A stretch of DNA of 64,000 nt from Symbiodinium natans (Eukaryota; Sar; Dinophyceae; Suessiales; Symbiodiniaceae): contig CAJNDS010000280.1 of NCBI GenBank assembly GCA_905221605.1, positions 250,001-314,000 of the forward strand, given 5' to 3'. Below, piece after piece: positions 44,814 through 54,375 of this stretch. Each line of letters opens with the position of its first letter. The stretch's first letter is position 1. Under the pieces are notes generated by a model. That model was not told the origin of the DNA, searched no databases, and was given only the letters and a program-made list of their open reading frames with translations. Both the position numbers and the translations under genes were made by a program.

Positions 44814-47800
44814 TCAAACCTTCAGTTTCGAGGCTCTCTTCACAATCGCTGAAACGATCCTGCTCGCTTCTAGCGATTCGTCCTTGAATCCTAACTTCCT
44901 AACCAAATCAAGTTGGAACCTCGAAGGTTGATCTGCAAGATTCGCTGGGGAGGCAACCCTTGCATACCACGGTAGAAATCCGTGAACATATTCCAGGAAG
45001 TTTGCTTCATCCACCAACATTCCAGCGACTCCTTTCTTAGCAGATCCCGAGATGTAGGCGTGTCGGGCCGCATCGTTGTCGAGGTAGACGATTACCCCAG
45101 TTCCAGCAGTCGCTCCATGCTGGGAATACGATTCAGCAAAGGCTACAGTCTTACATGTCAGCAACTTCAAACCAACCAAAACCCCAAGCATCTCCAGCTC
45201 ATAGATAATAGTTTGCTCTTCCTCTGTGGATAGCACTCGAGTTTGGGGTTCTGAGATCGGCACACTGAAGAACGACAGTGCTGTCCCACTCCCGGTAAGG
45301 AGCACACCACCTAAGCCACCAGACCTTGTCTCGGTTTCGAAGGCTGCATCGGTAAGTATCATGAACGATCTGCATGACACCTGTCCCACCAACCCGGGCT
45401 GAGCAGCGTCTAAGAGCTTGCAGGAGTCTTCCAAAAGGTCTTTGGTGTATCCCGGAATTTTCCGCCTCCCACCATAAGCATGTCTCGTGATCTCAACCAG
45501 ACATCTCCTGCCCAACCTTCCGAAGAACTGAGCTTGTGCAAACTGTAATCTGCCCCTCAATTTCAAGGCCTCCTTCTGGGCCATCAAACCATTCTCCAGG
45601 AAACCTCTGATGGCTGTGACCAACTCCCGACGCCTTCGTTCAGTGTTCTTGACTTTTAGGACCCCTGTCCCTGTTTGGTCCAGCTCAAACAAAACGCCCA
45701 AAGCTTCGAAACTTGTGCTCCACTCCGTAGTCTTGTCTGATGACAGCTTCCAACCTAACAGTTTCATGACCTCATCGAAAGTATACCCACATGAACTCCT
45801 GTCACCACTCAACGCGAGGAGAACAAAGTCGTCAAAGTAATTCGTCGTAGGGATTCTGGCTCCTTTCACCAGGATCGTCCAAAGCGCCCTCGCAACTCTC
45901 AAGAAGAAGTATACTGCTTTCGTGGAACCAAAAGGCACTGCCAGTTGCTGGAACAGTTTGGGCTTCCCCTCGATCGGGTCGTACACTGCTAAGTATGAAA
46001 ATTTCAAACTCTCATCTGAAATGGCCAACTGTCGATAGGCGCTTTTCAGGTCAGCCGTCTTCCCGAAGAGTTCCAACAGTCCTTTTTTTCTAGCTGCCTT
46101 CGATAGCTTGGTAATTAGGAGTGCGATCTCGTCAATTGAATGTGTAACAGGTTTCTCGGAGACGGTGACCGTGTCGTTAATGAGACTGGAAGAATAGTTG
46201 TCAATAGGTCGGAGTTTGCCTCCCTGCATCAGAGGGAAACGGGAACTCACCAAACAGCCTTTGGGGAGATGGCAAACGTCGAAAGGTCCTGCGAGATGAC
46301 CCTTCTCAACCTCCTCTAACGTTTTCTCCCACAACAGCGTGTCCATGTTTCTATCACCACTGGATATTGTCCTGGCGAAAATCTGTTCACACACCTGGTC
46401 GGACATGTCCAAAAGTTGTTCAATGTCCATCCTGGCTGGCTTCAGTTTCGCATCCAAAACTCCTGTCACTGGGATAGGGCCTGTGAGCGTGGCTCCCTGA
46501 ATGAGCTCCTGCACCACGCCCATATCATCATATTGAATGTCTTGAAGCATTTCTTGGAAGAGGAGGATACGTTTCGGTCCAAGGATCGCTCCTCGATGGG
46601 TGGACATGCCAGCCTTCAGCTGTGCCTCCTCTGGCTCCAGTTCTTTGGCTCTTCTAGCCCATTTCTCAAGGTAAAACTTTCTCTGGGATCTCACCGAACC
46701 TGGACGATGTACAAGTTGCTCGATCAACTTCTCTAATGGTTTGTTGCACTTAGACAGCTGATGATAAGGGTGTCCTAGCTTTGCTGCCTTTCCAATAAAT
46801 TCAATCGGATCCCAAGGAATCCCCACTCTCAGCACTGAGGCGCCATCCAGTTGCTGCATTTCCTGCTGAAGCTGCGGGCTCAAGTTCCCCGACAGAAGCT
46901 GGGAATCCACCGGCAGGGCGGCCATCCCCGGCAACACTCGGATGCCATCCGGAACCCGCCACTCCTGCTTGAGACGCTTGCGTCCTGAGAAAGGGTCCTC
47001 AGTCACTGATCTAGGCAGCAGCACATAGACGACCACCTTCCATTCCGGCATGACCTCATTCAAGTGCCCTCGAGGTTGGTGCATGGCCGACACTCGAATG
47101 GCCTTATTGGCCAAAGAAGGGTTTTGGCACAGAAGTTTTCTCGCTGTGACGCCAGCCGCGAAGACCTCAGCCAAAGCAGTCGCAAAACCTCGGGGGTAGG
47201 CCCCTGAGGAGGTCTCCGGTGTTGTCGACTTCCCTGCCGGTTCTCGCCCTTCGCGCCTAACCGTGGTGATTTCAGGAAGGTTCGACATCACAAAACTCCG
47301 CTGCTGACTCGCAGGAATCCAGCATCCCCACTCTACTTCGACCCAATGGGGTGCCTGCTGAGCGTCTGGAAGTTGGTTCAAATTCTCCCAAAATGGGGAC
47401 TTGCAAGAGCCTTCTACCACTAACGGCAAGTCCCTGTCGAGGCATCCATTGATAACCGCGAAAACAAATGCCGCAGAGATGGGGTCCAAGGTGAGCTTTG
47501 GTATGCAAATCAGCACCCCCGCAATCTTTCGTTTGTCCAACCAAGTAAGAACAGAATCACAAGCCGTCCGAGAGGACAGGTCCATTTGCAAAACAGGTGC
47601 CATAGCGGACTTGTGTTTAACACGATCCACTCCATAAGCAAAGTAACCCTGCGCGAGCAGAGCTGCAGCCACACGGGCCTGCCCAGCAAAACATTGAAGG
47701 ATCGCACGGGTAGGTCCCCCGTGCTGTTCATTCGAGAAAACTTTTTGCGGCTCTGTAGCCGGAGAACACTGCTCGCTCCGAGAAGATGTCTCCTCGCCGG

Positions 47801-47843
47801 TCTGGAAAACTGGCAGTGTTGTGGCCGACGGCATTGAAGCCAT
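44814..47843 (-). CDS. Reverse transcriptase-RNase H polyprotein of the YR retroelement
   Basis: An intact frame of 1009 codons from ATG 47843; an extra 45-residue N-terminal frame from ATG 47977 suggests a frameshift near 47850. Residues about 45-130 resemble an SAM-methyltransferase fold (ILQCFAGQARVAAALLAQGY, AYGVDRVKHK) but the expected catalytic loop reads ICIPKLT. The RT spans about 510-800: PLMQGGKLRPIDNYSS, motif A TADLKSAYRQLAI, motif B VPFGSTKAVYFFLRVA, motif C NYFDDFVLL with the intact DD, then GWKLSSDKTTEW. RNase H follows with MILTDAAFE, IYELEMLGVLVGL, VYLDNDAARHAY and a C-terminal PANLADQPSR, giving the acidic catalytic set. It copies element RNA into DNA and removes the RNA strand. 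It looks catalytically complete. Confidence 0.92.
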   Translation of the reverse strand: MASMPSATTLPVFQTGEETSSRSEQCSPATEPQKVFSNEQHGGPTRAILQCFAGQARVAAALLAQGYFAYGVDRVKHKSAMAPVLQMDLSSRTACDSVLTWLDKRKIAGVLICIPKLTLDPISAAFVFAVINGCLDRDLPLVVEGSCKSPFWENLNQLPDAQQAPHWVEVEWGCWIPASQQRSFVMSNLPEITTVRREGREPAGKSTTPETSSGAYPRGFATALAEVFAAGVTARKLLCQNPSLANKAIRVSAMHQPRGHLNEVMPEWKVVVYVLLPRSVTEDPFSGRKRLKQEWRVPDGIRVLPGMAALPVDSQLLSGNLSPQLQQEMQQLDGASVLRVGIPWDPIEFIGKAAKLGHPYHQLSKCNKPLEKLIEQLVHRPGSVRSQRKFYLEKWARRAKELEPEEAQLKAGMSTHRGAILGPKRILLFQEMLQDIQYDDMGVVQELIQGATLTGPIPVTGVLDAKLKPARMDIEQLLDMSDQVCEQIFARTISSGDRNMDTLLWEKTLEEVEKGHLAGPFDVCHLPKGCLVSSRFPLMQGGKLRPIDNYSSSLINDTVTVSEKPVTHSIDEIALLITKLSKAARKKGLLELFGKTADLKSAYRQLAISDESLKFSYLAVYDPIEGKPKLFQQLAVPFGSTKAVYFFLRVARALWTILVKGARIPTTNYFDDFVLLALSGDRSSCGYTFDEVMKLLGWKLSSDKTTEWSTSFEALGVLFELDQTGTGVLKVKNTERRRRELVTAIRGFLENGLMAQKEALKLRGRLQFAQAQFFGRLGRRCLVEITRHAYGGRRKIPGYTKDLLEDSCKLLDAAQPGLVGQVSCRSFMILTDAAFETETRSGGLGGVLLTGSGTALSFFSVPISEPQTRVLSTEEEQTIIYELEMLGVLVGLKLLTCKTVAFAESYSQHGATAGTGVIVYLDNDAARHAYISGSAKKGVAGMLVDEANFLEYVHGFLPWYARVASPANLADQPSRFQLDLVRKLGFKDESLEASRIVSAIVKRASKLKV

Positions 47844-48033
47844 CGAAAAAGAACATTCAACGTCACATTCACAACCTTCGGCAACTCCAATCCCGCACCT
47901 GAAGGTAAGGCCTCCATACCGACCTCCTGGGTCGGAGCAGAGATGACGCCACTAACGGATTCATCCTGAGGAACCATCTCAACATCCTGAGCCAGCGAAG
48001 TCTCATCAAGACCAGGATCACCTAGTCACCTAG
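47844..48033. other. Spacer between gag-like ORF and RT ORF
   Basis: Contains the start MVPQDESVSGVISAPTQEVG (ATG 47977, minus strand), which runs into the RT region in the wrong frame. It is probably the true N-terminus of the RT polyprotein, separated by an indel. Confidence 0.5.
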
Positions 48034-49302
48034 TCACAGCTTTTTAGGCTTCAGCGGGCACTTGGTAACCGGGTGGTCACCACCACACTTGTAGATGATG
48101 CAACCATGATCACCCCTCTGACAATTGGCGTCCGTGCACCCGCCGAGGTTGAAACCGTAGCAGACCTTGTTGCCCTTCTTGTTCCATGCGGACGCTCCCT
48201 GGTAACGTAGGCCCTCGGGTAGCCATTCCGACTTGCCAGCCCCGTAACCTTTCCCTATGCCAGCCTTCTCCTTGCCCTTGGGTGAGGGTTTGCCCTTTCC
48301 GGACCATGAATCGAAGCCCCTAGGGCTCCAAAAGGACTTCCCCTTGCCCGGCTTCCCTTGTTCGGAGCATGCTCGTACGGATGACTACGGTTGCCTTTTC
48401 CCAATCGCAACTTTCCTCCACCTTCAAAATCCCCCAAAGGAAGGAGCGCAACGATCAAATCGTAATCTTGCAGCACCGAAGAAATCCTGGCATCCAAAGG
48501 CAAAGTCCCCGATGCGTCTGCACGAACCTCTGCTCCTGCCTCGGACATCTTTGCGAACGCTAACTTGTCAGCTCGCAGAATCTGCCTCAAGGAAACCTTA
48601 CGGTAACCTTGTTGAGCTGGTTTGGTGAGGTACTTGAAAAGCGAGGAGACGTAAGCCTCATGCTTGTCCCAACTAATCAGCCTGGCGAATGCATATGCAA
48701 CTCCCCGCCTTCTAAGGGCGTTTAACACCTGGAGGGATCGATCTTCCATGCCAGAGGACTCCGTAACTTTGAGTTTTCCCCCTTCGAGGGAGAGGCTGGT
48801 GGTCAAAGTTCTGAACTTCCTCCTCGCGGCTGTGGCATTTTTCCGGGCCAATGTACTTAAGGCATCGGTTTTCCCACTGCTGAACGGTCATGTCCAACAA
48901 GGCATGACTAGGCTCTAACTGGCCAGTCAGGGAAATCCCCGAAAGCTGAGTGCGCAACTGGTCCATGCGTGCATTACGCTCAGCGAGTCCCACCTTCTTA
49001 GGTGCAACACCCTCGGATGGTTCTGCCATGTCCTTAAGGGAGGCTACCAACATCGTCTGGGCCTCAAGAATCAACCGTCTCAGTGATGCCTTCTCGCCCA
49101 CCGTAAGGTCTGCCAATACTGCTGTGCTCCATGTATCGAAATCCGATTGAGCCAGGAGTTGCCCCGGCTGGCCCACGCAAAAGGCTAACTGAGCCAAGGT
49201 TTTGACCCCTTTAGCAGTCAGTGCATCAACGACCCGCTTGGTCAGCAAAATCTCCTCTGCTCGCTGGAGGAAGTAAGGGGCCGAATCCACGGAACTTGTC
49301 AT
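48034..49302 (-). pseudogene. gag-like ORF with CCCH zinc finger, two frameshifts
   Basis: Three minus frames follow on: 49302-about 48845 (MTSSVDSAPYFLQRAEEILL, helical), about 48851-48390 (RRGVAYAFARLISWDKHEAY, LISSVLQDYDL-type core) and about 48390-48034 (EQGKPGKGKSFWSPRGF, then VCYGFNLGGCTDANCQRGDH and KCGGDHPVTKC, ending PLKPKKL and TGA). The last part has a CCCH-type finger (Cys spacing 7 and 4, then His) and a zinc-knuckle-like C-x3-H-x4-C, typical nucleic-acid binding ends of a gag. Frameshifts near 48845 and 48380 mean this copy makes no full-length protein, although RT and recombinase frames are intact. Confidence 0.75.
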
Positions 49303-49447
49303 GGCTGCTACAAGCTAGACGAGCCAAACAAACACTCGCAAGCAGAGACCTCACACCTGAGTCTACGCGATGGCATAACAGCAAACTCACCCTGATCTTT
49401 TCCAACGGAGCTCGTGCTCACCATTTCCCCATCAGGGGAAACTGGCA

Positions 49448-51187
49448 CTAAGAGAAACATTTAGTACACTGAGGATACGCATGTGCCCTAACCATAGGAA
49501 CGCGGTGGTAATGATCTCCAAAAGCTCTACCGCACAAAAACAAAGCAGACCCAAGTGTGGTTCTGTGCAAGACCTGACTCGTAGGGTGAGCCCAGTACGA
49601 GGGACTCTCCGAATTATCCTCCTCTGAATCAGAAGCATCTGAAACAACAGCCAAGGCAGCGTCCTGATCGTCGGTCGTGTCCCCCGGAGTGGTTTCATCA
49701 TCTCCAGGTGCAACCGCAGCGGATTCCATGATCTTTTGACGGTTCCAGCCTTGAGCAAAGTGGCCGCTCCTAGTTTGGTCAGGAAAAAATTTTCCTGACG
49801 CAACCGCTTCCAGGATGATGATGTACTCACGCAACGCAGCACTCTGCAGCTCCCGACCGTACACCGCGTCTGATCCTGTAGCAGCGTCAGCGTGATGACC
49901 AAGAACACGCTTAGTCTCCCTCAGCATGCCGAATTTGGAGCACCACACCAAGGTGGTCGCCTTGAGAGAATGACTAGACAATGGCTTTTCTGAATCAGGA
50001 CGAGGAAGTAGGAAACGCAGCCAGCGGGTCACTTCACTAGATGACAGGGGGTCCGAAGACCAGCTACCATCGGGCCGAGGGGCCGGCAGGAAGGGGACAT
50101 CAATCCCATCATTCGGCAACCCAGCTTCATCTCTTAACTCCAGCAGCACTTGTCCCAACGGGACTTTAGCAATACCAATTCCCGGAATCACCAAGGGAAG
50201 GATTCGGCGTTGCTTAGCATCAAGCCGTGAAGTTTTATGGTAGAGGGTACCTAGTTCAATGAAACCGTGACTCCAATCCGCGCCACTCTTGTCAATAATC
50301 AAAGGTTGAATACAACGAACATCAGAAGCCCTAGCCCTGCCATAGAGCATGGCCAGAAAATGAACTGCACCACATCTGTCAATAAGAGAGATGCCCTCAT
50401 CCTGAGCGATTGCATGAAGCTGCAACACCTCGTGTACTTGCAGAGGGGGAGCCGGGTCCCATGGACTCTTGTTGGCCAGAGCTTTAGCCACCAGTCCGTT
50501 GACACGTGCACTCTGAAAAACCTCAAGACGTACCCGCAATCCCAGGGCATGATAACTCCACTTGATGGCCTTTAGACACGTATCCAAAGTGGATGCAGCC
50601 GTTCGGGGCAGCTTCAAGACGCAGTTGACAAAAGACCAAACGACCTTTTCAGGAAAAGGAGGAAGGTTCCCTGACTTCACCAGCCATTCACAAAATGTGC
50701 GCATTGGCCCCACATGCTTCAAGACTGTGGCTGGGGATTTGCCAGCCAGAATCGCCTGCAATGAGTCCTGACCAGTCTCTGTATCATCCTCCATCAGAGT
50801 GCACAAGTCAAAGAAACTAGCAAAGGATTGGAGCAAGAGCAAAACCTTCTGATAAGCTTCGTGCTGACGGTCTCTTGAGCTCGCCCCCCGACGGGCCTTA
50901 ACTGCACGAGTCCAGGCCTGGCAGTGCGACGCCGCCTTATCTGCTACACTTGTCGAAAACTGCGTGTCAGCGGTTGAGGCGGCCATCGGTAGTGGTCTCC
51001 CACCCTGATAAGGCACGCCCAACCTTTGAGGGAACATCGCCTTCATCGGATCAAAAATGCACAACATACTCGGCTGTTCCCAAGGCTGGCTGGGCAAAGG
51101 CGAGCGTGCATGGACGTGGTTACGAAAGCAGAATTCAGTCTCGCTGGAGCTGGGGTCTCGACCGGACATGACGAAAAAGCCAATCAT
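49448..51187 (-). CDS. Tyrosine recombinase (integrase) of the retroelement
   Basis: An intact 579-codon frame (ATG at 51187, or 51169). Residues about 90-250 form a helical core-binding domain (KSPATVLKHVGPMRTFCEWL). The catalytic half follows: the first Arg in LYGRARASDVRCIQPL, a beta-hairpin Lys region (TLYHKTSRLDAKQRRILPLV), then HSLKATTLVWCSKFGM, where the usual H-x-x-R reads H-x-x-K, LGHH (the second His) and the nucleophile region DAVYGRELQSAALREYI. This is the YR fold that replaces the DDE integrase in DIRS/Ngaro-type elements and joins circular DNA to the genome through a Tyr-DNA link, leaving no target duplication. The C-terminal 100 residues are acidic and variable. The H-x-x-K change may be natural in this lineage or may weaken activity. 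Confidence 0.85.
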   Translation of the reverse strand: MIGFFVMSGRDPSSSETEFCFRNHVHARSPLPSQPWEQPSMLCIFDPMKAMFPQRLGVPYQGGRPLPMAASTADTQFSTSVADKAASHCQAWTRAVKARRGASSRDRQHEAYQKVLLLLQSFASFFDLCTLMEDDTETGQDSLQAILAGKSPATVLKHVGPMRTFCEWLVKSGNLPPFPEKVVWSFVNCVLKLPRTAASTLDTCLKAIKWSYHALGLRVRLEVFQSARVNGLVAKALANKSPWDPAPPLQVHEVLQLHAIAQDEGISLIDRCGAVHFLAMLYGRARASDVRCIQPLIIDKSGADWSHGFIELGTLYHKTSRLDAKQRRILPLVIPGIGIAKVPLGQVLLELRDEAGLPNDGIDVPFLPAPRPDGSWSSDPLSSSEVTRWLRFLLPRPDSEKPLSSHSLKATTLVWCSKFGMLRETKRVLGHHADAATGSDAVYGRELQSAALREYIIILEAVASGKFFPDQTRSGHFAQGWNRQKIMESAAVAPGDDETTPGDTTDDQDAALAVVSDASDSEEDNSESPSYWAHPTSQVLHRTTLGSALFLCGRAFGDHYHRVPMVRAHAYPQCTKCFS

Positions 51188-51396
51188 ACACTCCCCAGAT
51201 ACTATATGAACAATTGAGCCGACGCATCACAAAAGCAACAAATTGAGTTGTCCCTGCTGGAGAACTTGAGTTGTCCCTGCTGGAGAACTTGATGCATGTA
51301 CAGAAAAGACCACATTCACATGTGCAAACTCATTGTTTCCGATCTGCCCGATCGCTGCAGCCCGTGCTGTTCATACTAAGGGTCCGGCTCACCCTT

Positions 51397-52722
51397 TCAG
51401 CGAGGCCACCCCACTGCTATGCCACGAAGCACAACATGCTTAGGCGAGAGCAGAAAATGCTCCCCAGAGCGCACTGAGCCCGCATCTCGGCATGCCGAAT
51501 GGAGGTAGTCGTGTCCACCTTCCACCTGAGGGGTGGGCCCAGGAAGCTCAGCTTCCACCACCAGCATAGCCCCTCCGAGGGACTTTGCTCGGCTCGCTGT
51601 CTTCTTCACAGCCGCCACCATGGAATCCTTCGAGTACCCCACCAGGGCACCACGAGCACTAAAGCCATCAGCCGGGAAGCCATCTTCCCGGTTGTCCCCC
51701 ACGGTGATTTCTCCGCATTGGGCAACGCCAATCACCGAAGCAAAACTAGTGCCATGACACATCGTGGCCTGGCTGGCATAGTTGGCATCATGGACAAAGC
51801 TCGGTCCCTTGATGTTGCAGCCCACGAACAAAACGTTTTGGCCCGGGACATCAAAAGTGAGCATCTCCGGTCCAACCTTCTGGGCCAAATCACCATCGCC
51901 CTCCAGCGGGCGGCCATAATGCCGGAAAGCCGCCATAATCGTGGCCATTCTTCCAGCCACTGCATCTGGCACCGAGAGGTGTGCCATGAGGGACTTACAC
52001 TCCGAAGCCTCGGAAAATTTGGCCGCAATCTTGTACCAAGGGTACTTCCACCAGGGCTCAAGCTGCCCCTTCTCAACCAACTCACGTGCACTGAGAGGCC
52101 GATCCGTGGCCGCCCATGCAGCCGTGTTAGCCGACTCCCACAGGGCTTTGAGATATTCCCCGTCATCAGCGTCTTCATCCTCCAGGGTAATCTCATCCGT
52201 TTCAGCCTTCTCAGCAGCTGATTTCCGGGCCGCAGCAGCCCGAATCTCCTCGGGTGTGGCTTCCTTAACATTGTAACTCGCAGCAGGCCTGCCACGATCT
52301 TCCTCTGGCTTGTTCTTCTTCCAAGCCTCGTTCTGCCACTTATTCCATGGCTTTCGTTGGGGTTGCTTCCACTGAGACTTCCAGCTATCCTTCCAGCTGG
52401 AGGCTGCCTCTCGCCCAACGCCACCCGTTGCAAGCAAAGCTTGGGAGGCCGGCGGCTGCATCACCGGCACCTGTTGCCACACGTGCCCTGGGCTGGCCAT
52501 GGGTAATGCAGGTGGTGGTGGCATGGGTGGTGGTGCCGTCTCGCGACGGGGTGGGGTGCTCCCACGGCTGCGCTCCGTCCTCCTGGACCTACGCCGACCC
52601 CTTGAACGATCTCTCGTTCGCTCTCTTGAGTGCGAGTCTGAGCTGCTGCGCCGCCTACGGCGACTGCTCCGGGACTCTGTCCCAAAAGGTGGCATCAATG
52701 GCCATGGGTACATCTGGCCCAC
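51397..52722 (-). CDS. SR-rich ORF with a C-terminal HGTS domain
   Basis: A 441-codon intact frame; the first in-frame start is at 52722. Residues about 15-60 are Arg/Ser-rich (SRSSRRRRRSSSDSHSRERT), like the RS domains of splicing factors. Then come a Pro/Met-rich linker, Trp/Lys repeats (WKDSWKSQWKQPQRKPWNKW) and an acidic stretch. The C-terminal ~160 residues form a compact domain with MCHGTSFASVIGVAQCGEIT, DGFPADGFSARGALVGYSKD and LGGAMLVVEAELPGP. The H-G-T-S start and G-Y-S block recall ADP-ribosyltransferase-like folds, but this is a weak by-eye resemblance. In position it corresponds to an accessory ORF upstream of the recombinase. Function unknown. Confidence 0.75.
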   Translation of the reverse strand: MGQMYPWPLMPPFGTESRSSRRRRRSSSDSHSRERTRDRSRGRRRSRRTERSRGSTPPRRETAPPPMPPPPALPMASPGHVWQQVPVMQPPASQALLATGGVGREAASSWKDSWKSQWKQPQRKPWNKWQNEAWKKNKPEEDRGRPAASYNVKEATPEEIRAAAARKSAAEKAETDEITLEDEDADDGEYLKALWESANTAAWAATDRPLSARELVEKGQLEPWWKYPWYKIAAKFSEASECKSLMAHLSVPDAVAGRMATIMAAFRHYGRPLEGDGDLAQKVGPEMLTFDVPGQNVLFVGCNIKGPSFVHDANYASQATMCHGTSFASVIGVAQCGEITVGDNREDGFPADGFSARGALVGYSKDSMVAAVKKTASRAKSLGGAMLVVEAELPGPTPQVEGGHDYLHSACRDAGSVRSGEHFLLSPKHVVLRGIAVGWPR

Positions 52723-53442
52723 CAGGCACCTGCCTTCGTGTCACAGGTTTCCGTGCTCCTGCACAAAATGCCCCGGCGAGTCACGCCCCAAACTAAGGGT
52801 TTGGGCCAACGAAACACGAATATTTCACGAGCACTTGCTGCAAGGACCACATCTGTGCATACCACCGATACTCTGCGGCGCCGATCCTTCCTTTCCTTGT
52901 TGATACACATCAAGTGTTTGCGAGGCCCTTCTCGGCCAGCCCTCGTGGGCTCTACGCTTTTCATGAGAGCACTTCTGGCTCGAGCTTTCGGCTCAGAATC
53001 AAGACACGACCTAGGTCGTGTGATCAAACTTACACAGAAAAGCAAGCCTCAAAACGATTCTCCAAAACTGCACTGCATCACAATGCACATGAGTCTGTCA
53101 CTCGTGAGGTCACAAAACAAGTGCACTCCTCCTCCAAACAACAAACAAAGCACCCAACAACAATCCTCGGCAACAGGCAGCTAAGCCCGAGGCGAGATCT
53201 GCACCCGAATGTATCAAGCACTCTGAGCTCAGGGCCGACAACATAGCTGATGCCACGATCCAATAGCATGACATGTGTCCTGATGTTAACCGAGACAGCA
53301 TAAGCAAACACAGACTCTAAAAGTGCTCAAGCAGATAAGGTTTGACAGCACTCAGCCAAACTCAAGCCGATGCACTGTTTTCTCTTGCCTTTTCTGACAA
53401 GATTTCGTCTATAGACAGTCACGTCTGTCACAATTTCACCAG
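52723..53442. other. Non-coding interior of the retroelement
   Basis: No convincing frame on the minus strand. Plus-strand frames at 52738-53246 are Ser/Thr-rich and have no domain. It may be a spacer or leader between the small 5' ORFs and the SR-rich ORF. Confidence 0.4.
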
Positions 53443-53970
53443 TCATGGCGAGTATGGGCCAGGCCTCCGGCCATGCCTGAAATGCCTCATGCGAACCGCT
53501 AACGATGGGAACTGAGGTGGAGGCATGGGCTCACGGTTGTACATCCTGATCCCCGCAATCGTCAAGGACCACACCATCATATCTGCATGAAGTCTAAACG
53601 ACTCCTGAAGGTGCCTAAGTAAATCAAATTGCAGTTCAGCCATGTGTCGCAAAGCGTGGATCGCCTGAAAGAGTTGTTCGACATCACAGCACAGAACTGA
53701 CATTGATGTCTGCTGCTGACTCTGAGAAGTCAAAAACGACTCGCGAGCCTTGCGAACGTCACCTTCCAAAGATGCAATGTGTTGTAAACATCGGCGAAGA
53801 CGAGAATGATGTTCCATAATTTTCGTATCAATCTCCCATAAAGCGACTCTATCATATTCACAGAAGCTGAAAGGACGGTCTGCATGAGTCTCCACAGTGG
53901 AATCTTCCATGGGACGATTCTCGTCAATGTGGCGAGCTAGCGAATCCCTGAGGGCAGTCATAAGTACCAA
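53443..53970 (-). CDS. Small helical ORF of the retroelement
   Basis: 175 codons from ATG 53970 (or the in-frame ATG at 53961). It is helical with heptad-like runs (HHSRLRRCLQHIASLEGDVR, LFQAIHALRHMAELQFDLLR) and ends in a Pro/Arg-rich tail. It has no recognised domain. The position just after A1 and the helical character would suit a capsid-like or assembly role, which is a guess. Confidence 0.5.
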   Translation of the reverse strand: MVLMTALRDSLARHIDENRPMEDSTVETHADRPFSFCEYDRVALWEIDTKIMEHHSRLRRCLQHIASLEGDVRKARESFLTSQSQQQTSMSVLCCDVEQLFQAIHALRHMAELQFDLLRHLQESFRLHADMMVWSLTIAGIRMYNREPMPPPQFPSLAVRMRHFRHGRRPGPYSP

Positions 53971-54092
53971 CCCCCTGAAGCACTTCGAGCCTCAAAGAAA
54001 AAACACGTGGTTCAAAACACATGTCCCTGCTCCACATAACCACTGCAGAAGAAATGAGCAGCACTCAGGGCCGGGCTCATACCGTCTCCAAC

Positions 54093-54359
54093 TCATGGAA
54101 AAAGATCACGGAAAGCTGATCGAAAACGTCTCACGAACGACTCCAGCCAAGACAGGCGTGCAACACTCTGTTGAACACGTGCTTCCAACACACGCAAGCG
54201 ATTGGAAAGATCTTCGAGGGCTTGACTGAGTTCACCAAGTTCAGCCTGATGCCTCTCACACATAGCATGCACATCAACCACATGCCGATGCACCAAACTG
54301 ACTGTGCCAGTCCCACTAGAGGACGGTGTCTGGGGCTCCGAAGCTGCACCATCTGCCAT
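54093..54359 (-). CDS. First small coiled-coil ORF after repeat A1
   Basis: 88 codons from ATG 54359, which lies 17 bp inside the A1 edge. The sequence is a clear coiled coil: ERHQAELGELSQALEDLSNR then LRVLEARVQQSVARLSWLES. It could be an oligomerisation module of a gag-like protein. It resembles the small ORF at 43.8-44.2 kb only in size and position, not in sequence. Confidence 0.5.
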   Translation of the reverse strand: MADGAASEPQTPSSSGTGTVSLVHRHVVDVHAMCERHQAELGELSQALEDLSNRLRVLEARVQQSVARLSWLESFVRRFRSAFRDLFP

Positions 54360-54375
54360 GGCTCAAGCTAGGGCC

